From the NCBI GenBank assembly GCA_902497145.1, contig CABVDR010000005.1, forward strand, positions 22,518 to 86,517: a stretch of DNA of 64,000 nucleotides, given 5' to 3'. Origin of the DNA: an uncultured Oscillospiraceae bacterium (GTDB taxonomy: Bacteria; Bacillota; Clostridia; Oscillospirales; Oscillospiraceae). Made by a program: the position numbers and the translations under genes. Positions 59,995 to 64,000 of this stretch are shown here, one piece after another (within the stretch, counting starts at the first letter, position 1; every line of letters begins with the position of its first letter). Under the pieces are notes generated by a model. That model was not told the DNA's origin. It made no database searches and worked only from the letters and a program-made list of their open reading frames with translations.

Positions 59995-60187
59995 GGCCTG
60001 CGCTCCTTTCTTTCTTCCGCCTTCCGGCTCTGGTTCTGCAAAAGTCCTGTTTATCATCATACCATAAAAAGAAAGAAAAGAATATGGATTTTTCGAAAAA
60101 TTCCAGCTTCTTTTCCGGCATTATCACGAAAAAGCAGGCGCGCAGCAGTCGTTGCATACTGCCGCGCGCCTGAGCGCTGAAAAATGT

Positions 60188-62125
60188 TTAAGATGCCTGG
60201 GGCATAGTGACCAGCGCCTTGAACAAATCGCCGTCCACCACCAGTTCAAAGGTACCGCCCTGCAGTTCCGTCAGGCTGCGTGCAATAGACAGTCCCAACC
60301 CGGACCCTTCGGTGGTACGGGAGGTGTCTCCCCGGACAAAGCGTTCCATCAGCCGCTCCGCCGGGATGTTCAGCGGCTCCCGGGACACGTTTTTAACTGC
60401 CAAGGTGACGCTGCCCTTGCCCCGGATCAGTTCAATGTAGATCCGTGTCCCCTCCAGGGCGTATTTGGCACAGTTGCCCAGCAGGTTATCAATGACCCGC
60501 CACAGATGCCGCCCGTCGGCATAGACGTAACTCTCTCCCTCCGGCTCGGTGCACACCACCGTCAAATGACGCTCCTCCAGCTTTTCTTCGTACTCTCCCA
60601 GAGCCTGACTGAGCAGCTGGTTCATGCCGATGCGCTCCCGGTTCACTGACAGGGCGCCGGTGGACGCTTTGGACGCCTCCACCAGATCCTCGGTAAGTTT
60701 CTTGAGCCGCTGGGACTTGCGGTCCAGCACCTCGATATACTCCTGGGCCTTGGGATCGGTCTGCTGGGTGGATTTGAGCAGGTTCACATAGTTAATAATG
60801 GAGGTCAGAGGCGTTTTCAGATCGTGGGACACATTGGTGATGAGCTCCGCCTTAAAGCGTTCGCTCTTCATCTTCTCATCCACCGCACTGTTCAGCCCAC
60901 TGGAGATGTTGTTGAGGGATTCCGCCTGGTGCTTCAGATCTCCGGGCAGACGGGCAGTGTCGATCTTGTGGTTCACATTGCCTGCCGCGATGACCTCAGT
61001 GCCCTTACGTACCCGCTGGAAGCCAGCCGTCCACCAGCACACGCCTATCAGGACCACCACATTCACCAGCATCCCGGGCAGCGGGCGATAATAGCTCAGC
61101 GGTGCCCAGTAGTCCGCAAAAAAAATCACGCCCAGGTATCCCAGAAAGCCCAGGGCCGTTTTCCAGGTCATGGGCAGATGGTTCAAAAAGTAGGTCACGT
61201 TTCGCCAGGTCCAGTCTGCCAGCCGCAGCACCAGGGTAGAGCGAACCAGGATGTGGGCCTTACAACGCACCACAATGGTCCGCAGCACCAGGACCCCTAC
61301 TGCTGTGCATCCTGTAAAGATAGCCGCCCCCGCCAGGGGAACCACCTGCCGGGTGGTCTGGTCGCCATACTCCCACCAGGATTCCAAATAGTTGAGGCAT
61401 TCCACAATTACGCTGATGCTCATAATGCCTGCTGCTGCCAGCAGCATCAGATAACCTTCCGTGGGGATGTGTTCCTGCCAGGTGGTGGCCACACCCTCCT
61501 GCCCCGGCTTGTGGCCAGCCCCCCACAGGGCAAACATCAGCAGGGCCGCTGCCGCAACGGCCACGACAATGGTTAACCCCAGATAGAGGTCCAGGCTGTT
61601 CTGGTAGTGGGTAAAGCTGGACAGCAGCCAGTAAAACTCATCCTGGACGGTCATATGTTCCAGAGGGACGACACCATAGAGCAAGATACCCTGAATTGGA
61701 TTCTCTTCGGAGGGCTCCAGCGTCTCGCTGTACACCCGCTCCACCTGCTGCTCCATGGTGCTGCCCTCGGCTAGATTGCCATAAAGTACCTGGCTTCCGT
61801 CCTCCGAGAGGATCTGGTAGCGAAAGTTGGTCTTGCTTGCATCCAGCTGTTCCTCCAACAGCTGGACCTGGGAGCGGTACTCCTGCTCATCCGCAAAGCT
61901 GACCCCCTCCTGCAGCTGGGTCTGGTAATCGGCGTAATTCAGCGCCTCCTGCCGGCTCCACTCCATCATTCGGGAGAAATATCCCGTGTCCTCCGGCGCG
62001 GAATAGTTCGCACACAGCAGCGCCATGATGGTCTGCTGTCCAAACATGGCGCAGCCCCACACCGCCCCGAAAAACAGCACCCAGGCCGCCAGACGGACCA
62101 GCAGGTTTTCCTGCACCTTTTCCAC
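60188..62125 (-). CDS. Sensor histidine kinase with multi-pass N-terminal domain
   Basis: A 645-residue kinase. An N-terminal helix (about 8-35), an extracytoplasmic stretch (about 40-165) and several further helices (about 170-370) precede a HAMP-like region (KGTEVIAAGNVNHKIDTARL, about 385-410). The HisKA motif is LITNVSHDLKTPLTSIINYV, and the ATPase region has VIDNLLGNCAKYALEG (N box) and GSGLGLSIARSLTELQGG (G2). It starts with GTG at 62125 directly after the TAA of the response regulator (TAAGTG), using GGGAGG upstream. Its ligand is unknown; the layout resembles VanS/ResE-type clostridial kinases. Confidence 0.9.
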   Translation of the reverse strand: MEKVQENLLVRLAAWVLFFGAVWGCAMFGQQTIMALLCANYSAPEDTGYFSRMMEWSRQEALNYADYQTQLQEGVSFADEQEYRSQVQLLEEQLDASKTNFRYQILSEDGSQVLYGNLAEGSTMEQQVERVYSETLEPSEENPIQGILLYGVVPLEHMTVQDEFYWLLSSFTHYQNSLDLYLGLTIVVAVAAAALLMFALWGAGHKPGQEGVATTWQEHIPTEGYLMLLAAAGIMSISVIVECLNYLESWWEYGDQTTRQVVPLAGAAIFTGCTAVGVLVLRTIVVRCKAHILVRSTLVLRLADWTWRNVTYFLNHLPMTWKTALGFLGYLGVIFFADYWAPLSYYRPLPGMLVNVVVLIGVCWWTAGFQRVRKGTEVIAAGNVNHKIDTARLPGDLKHQAESLNNISSGLNSAVDEKMKSERFKAELITNVSHDLKTPLTSIINYVNLLKSTQQTDPKAQEYIEVLDRKSQRLKKLTEDLVEASKASTGALSVNRERIGMNQLLSQALGEYEEKLEERHLTVVCTEPEGESYVYADGRHLWRVIDNLLGNCAKYALEGTRIYIELIRGKGSVTLAVKNVSREPLNIPAERLMERFVRGDTSRTTEGSGLGLSIARSLTELQGGTFELVVDGDLFKALVTMPQAS

Positions 62126-62821
62126 TTAAATACCTCCCTTGTCCATCTTGTAGCCCAGGCCCCAGACCACCTTGAGATACCGGGGTTCCGCGGGGTTGAT
62201 CTCGATTTTCTCCCGCAGATGGCGGATATGGACGGCCACGGTGTTCTCCGAGCCGTAAGCGGGGTCGTTCCACACCTGCTCATAAATCTGGGCGGAGGAA
62301 AAGACCTGTCCCGGGTGGGTCATGAGCAATTTCAGGATGTTATACTCAATGGGCGTGAGGGACACCGGCTCTCCGTCCACCGTCACCAGCTTAGCGCCGT
62401 CGTCCAGGGAAATGGGCCCTACGCTCAGCTGCCCGGGCGCCTTTTCCGCGCCGCCCAGGGCGGTATACCGCCGCAGCTGACTCTTTACCCGGGCAATCAC
62501 CTCCAGGGGATTGAAGGGCTTGGTAATATAGTCGTCCGCCCCGATGTTCAGCCCCAGGATCTTGTCGTTATCCTCGCTTTTGGCTGTAAGCAGGATGATG
62601 GGCACGTTGCTCCCCTCCCGCAGCTTGGCGGTGGCCCGAATGCCGTCCAGCTCGGGCATCATAATATCCATTAAAATCAGGTCGATGGCATTTTGCTCCA
62701 CCGCCTGCAAGGCCTCTCTCCCGTTGTAGGCCTTAACCGTTTTATACCCCTCGCTGCTCAGATAAATATCCAGTGCGGAAACAATGTCCTTGTCATCGTC
62801 ACAGATCAAAATGGTGTGCAT
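62126..62821 (-). CDS. OmpR-family response regulator
   Basis: A 231-residue regulator. TILICDDDKDIVSALDIYLS (acidic pocket), DLILMDIMMPELDGIRAT (phospho-acceptor Asp), LLTAKSED and DDYITKPFNPLEVIARV form the receiver. The winged helix has LTPIEYNILKLLMTHPGQV, VWNDPAYGSENTVAVHIRHL and YLKVVWGLGYKM. The stop abuts the GTG start of the kinase, so both proteins are made together. A weak promoter-like sequence (62859-62886) lies upstream. Confidence 0.94.
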   Translation of the reverse strand: MHTILICDDDKDIVSALDIYLSSEGYKTVKAYNGREALQAVEQNAIDLILMDIMMPELDGIRATAKLREGSNVPIILLTAKSEDNDKILGLNIGADDYITKPFNPLEVIARVKSQLRRYTALGGAEKAPGQLSVGPISLDDGAKLVTVDGEPVSLTPIEYNILKLLMTHPGQVFSSAQIYEQVWNDPAYGSENTVAVHIRHLREKIEINPAEPRYLKVVWGLGYKMDKGGI

Positions 62822-62858
62822 GCTTCCATTTCTCCTTTACAAGCATTCTCTCATTGGT

Positions 62859-62886
62859 AGCATAACACAGACCTTTTAAGATGCAA
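62859..62886 (-). promoter_or_regulatory. Weak candidate promoter for the response regulator-kinase pair
   Basis: Minus strand TTGCAT, 16 bases, and TGTTATGCT (extended -10 with a two-mismatch hexamer). It is 38 bases from the start codon and diverges from the tRNA promoter. Confidence 0.3.
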
Positions 62887-62958
62887 GGGCAAAAATCTTA
62901 AGAACCGCTAAATTTTCCTTTCCAGACCACTCTTTCTCTCTCCTCCCCCATTTTTCTC

Positions 62959-62987
62959 TTGCAAAACCAAAGCAATTCGTGTATAAT
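62959..62987 (+). promoter_or_regulatory. tRNA-Leu promoter
   Basis: TTGCAA, 17 bases and a perfect TATAAT, 13 bases before the tRNA 5' end. Spacing and strength fit a stable-RNA promoter. Confidence 0.65.
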
Positions 62988-63000
62988 ACAGAATGCCTTT

Positions 63001-63087
63001 GCCGGTGTGATGGAATTGGTAGACGTAGTGGACTCAAAATCCACCGCTGGCGACAGCGTACCGGTTCGAGTCCGGTCACCGGCACCA
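63001..63087 (+). tRNA. tRNA-Leu (anticodon CAA)
   Basis: An 87-base class II tRNA. The acceptor arm GCCGGTG pairs with CACCGGC, the 3' ACCA is encoded, and the TpsiC arm contains GGTTCGAGTCC. The anticodon loop CTCAAAA (stem TGGA/TCCA) gives CAA, reading UUG, and a long variable arm (CGCTGGCGACAGCG) is typical of tRNA-Leu. It is preceded by a good promoter and followed at once by a terminator, so it is transcribed alone. Confidence 0.95.
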
Positions 63088-63088
63088 C

Positions 63089-63127
63089 GTCGGAGCAAGC
63101 TTTGTATCGCTTGCTCCGACTTTTTTT
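63089..63127 (+). terminator. Intrinsic terminator of tRNA-Leu
   Basis: GTCGGAGCAAGC (63089-63100) pairs with GCTTGCTCCGAC (63109-63120), loop of eight bases, followed by seven T. Confidence 0.92.
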
Positions 63128-63599
63128 GCAAAAGTCAGAGCGCGCTCACGCCGCTGCTCCTCCTTTCCAAATCGAACCCGCTGCGCTGGATTACGATTTG
63201 GTATCGTAGCTTCGCTGCGCTTTTATTGCGTGCATGAAAATATGGATTTTAGTCGCTCTTTGCCTGCCCGCAATCCTTTTGCTTTTTGCGGATTGCGGGC
63301 TTTTTATGTTATTTTATCTTCTTCTTGATATGAATTTTTTGAGTTCTTTTCCGCATCTCAGGACTACTTTTGGAGCGGCATTGGGAGTTTATTCCGGCGG
63401 CATCAAAACATCGACAAGCTGGCAAAGGGATTATAGACGAATAAAGGTGGAGAAACGGCGTATAAGACAGAAAAAAAGAGGTATCGCTGGCGGCAGATCA
63501 CTCTGACCGAAAATTGACGAAAAAAACCGAAATCCCGGTCACCCAAACTGCATATTTTCCCTTATTCTTATATTGAGAAATAAAAAGGAGGGGAATTGT
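63128..63599. other. Lower-GC stretch after the tRNA, no supported gene
   Basis: Contains an imperfect long hairpin (CCAAATCG/CGATTTGG around 63167-63202), a clear intrinsic terminator at 63266-63305 and AT-rich sequence. The open frame from 63234 is crossed by that terminator and has no ribosome binding site, so I do not call it a gene. Confidence 0.55.
63266..63305 (+). terminator. Orphan intrinsic terminator
   Basis: GCCCGCAATCC (63266-63276) pairs with GGATTGCGGGC (63290-63300), followed by TTTTT. No plus-strand gene is seen just before it; it may be what remains of a lost gene or a backstop for the tRNA. Confidence 0.75.
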
Positions 63600-63929
63600 G
63601 TGGAACGAACCAATCACCTATCAGACAACTTAAAAGCATACAAGGAGGGAATGGGAAAAAGTCTTTCAGATTTTGCCAGGGAACTCAGCATTCCAAAGTC
63701 GACAATTCAGGCGGCGATGGCCGACGGAAATACGACATTGGATACCCTGATCCGCATCGCCAATGCACTAGGAGTTTCGCTGGATGAACTGGTATTCGGA
63801 ACGGTGTCTATAGAGGCGGCAGGAAAAGCGAGATGCCTTCTGCGCCAGGTCGAGTGGTATCATTTTTTGCCAGCGGACAAGCAAGAGGCTTTTCAATATC
63901 ATTTTGGGGAGATACTAAAGCTGTTGTAA
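63600..63929 (+). CDS. XRE-family helix-turn-helix regulator
   Basis: A 109-residue DNA-binding protein. The helix-turn-helix (about 12-65) reads SDNLKAYKEGMGKSLSDFAR, ELSIPKSTIQAAM, then TLDTLIRIANALGVSLDELV, the standard Cro/CI-like pattern. The C-terminal 35 residues (WYHFLPADKQEAFQYHFGEI) are not recognised. Start is GTG at 63600 with AGGAGGGG upstream. The next gene begins one base after its stop. Such regulators often stand at the edge of integrated elements, and the tRNA gene nearby would fit, but no integrase is visible here. Confidence 0.85.
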   Translation: MERTNHLSDNLKAYKEGMGKSLSDFARELSIPKSTIQAAMADGNTTLDTLIRIANALGVSLDELVFGTVSIEAAGKARCLLRQVEWYHFLPADKQEAFQYHFGEILKLL

Positions 63930-63930
63930 T

Positions 63931-64000
63931 ATGAAAAACATGATTTTTGACACATCCGCGGAGATGACTGATATTTATGACCTGTTGCTCCGCTTGGGAG
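63931..64000 (+). CDS. Start of an unknown gene cut by the window edge
   Basis: An open frame of 23 codons to the window edge beginning MKNMIFDTSAEMTDIYDLLL. The ATG is one base after the stop of the XRE gene, so the two are probably coupled. Too little is present to judge function. Confidence 0.5.
   Translation, partial: MKNMIFDTSAEMTDIYDLLLRLG

Noticed and set aside
63234..63506. A 90-codon open frame on the plus strand after tRNA-Leu
   Set aside because: An intrinsic terminator (63266-63305) lies inside its start, there is no ribosome binding site and the sequence has no family features.

Overview
The window looks like chromosome from an anaerobic, GC-rich Firmicute of the Oscillospiraceae type (Flavonifractor, Pseudoflavonifractor or Intestinimonas-like). 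This is an inference from gene content: a sodium-pump glutaconyl-CoA decarboxylase with the 2-hydroxyglutarate route of glutamate fermentation, a Gram-positive housekeeping order (rph, XTP pyrophosphatase, yhbY, nadD-yqeK, LCP protein, rsfS), ftsY next to smc, and a clostridial-type type IV pilus locus. No 16S or other species marker is present.

Layout. 1-5250 (+): one end of a mobile element with three tandem large serine recombinase genes (the first cut by the window edge, the middle one without a catalytic domain), a metallophosphoesterase and an unrecognised protein. 5390-16290 (-): a housekeeping block read from smc through ftsY, rph, the XTP pyrophosphatase, yhbY, nadD-yqeK and an LCP protein to rsfS. 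16670-37235 (+): two cyclic-di-GMP proteins (the second frameshifted), then a compact type IV pilus operon. That operon holds a 2228-residue prepilin-type protein, three minor prepilin-like proteins, pilB, pilT, pilC, pilA, pilD, pilM and pilN/pilO-like genes. 37230-38280 (-): a transglutaminase-like protein. 38310-48260 (-): gctA-gctB-gcdA-hgdC-hgdA-hgdB-gcdC-gcdD-gcdB, with a divergent AraC-type regulator at 48426. 49325-55830 (-): yitT-like, pgsA, rimO, recX, recA, prmC, DUF1385. 55919-62890 (-): two OmpR-type two-component systems around a lipoprotein gene. 63001: tRNA-Leu, followed by a lower-GC stretch with an XRE regulator and a cut gene, perhaps another integrated element.

How the genes work together. 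The gct-hgd-gcd genes would convert (R)-2-hydroxyglutarate to its CoA ester (GctAB), dehydrate it to glutaconyl-CoA (HgdAB activated by HgdC) and decarboxylate it to crotonyl-CoA while exporting Na+ (Gcd). The pilus block has the classic assembly parts (PilB, PilT, PilC, PilD, PilM, PilN, PilO). It starts with a giant GLUG-repeat prepilin that could be a tip adhesin, and it sits directly behind c-di-GMP synthesis/degradation genes. That arrangement is the most interesting candidate system here.

Other points worth attention are a duplicated smc 3' end, a second biotinyl domain fused to the Gcd delta subunit, a GC-rich repeat wedge between a response regulator and its kinase, and an insertion in GctA. 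Family names rest on motif recognition by eye; no database search was run.
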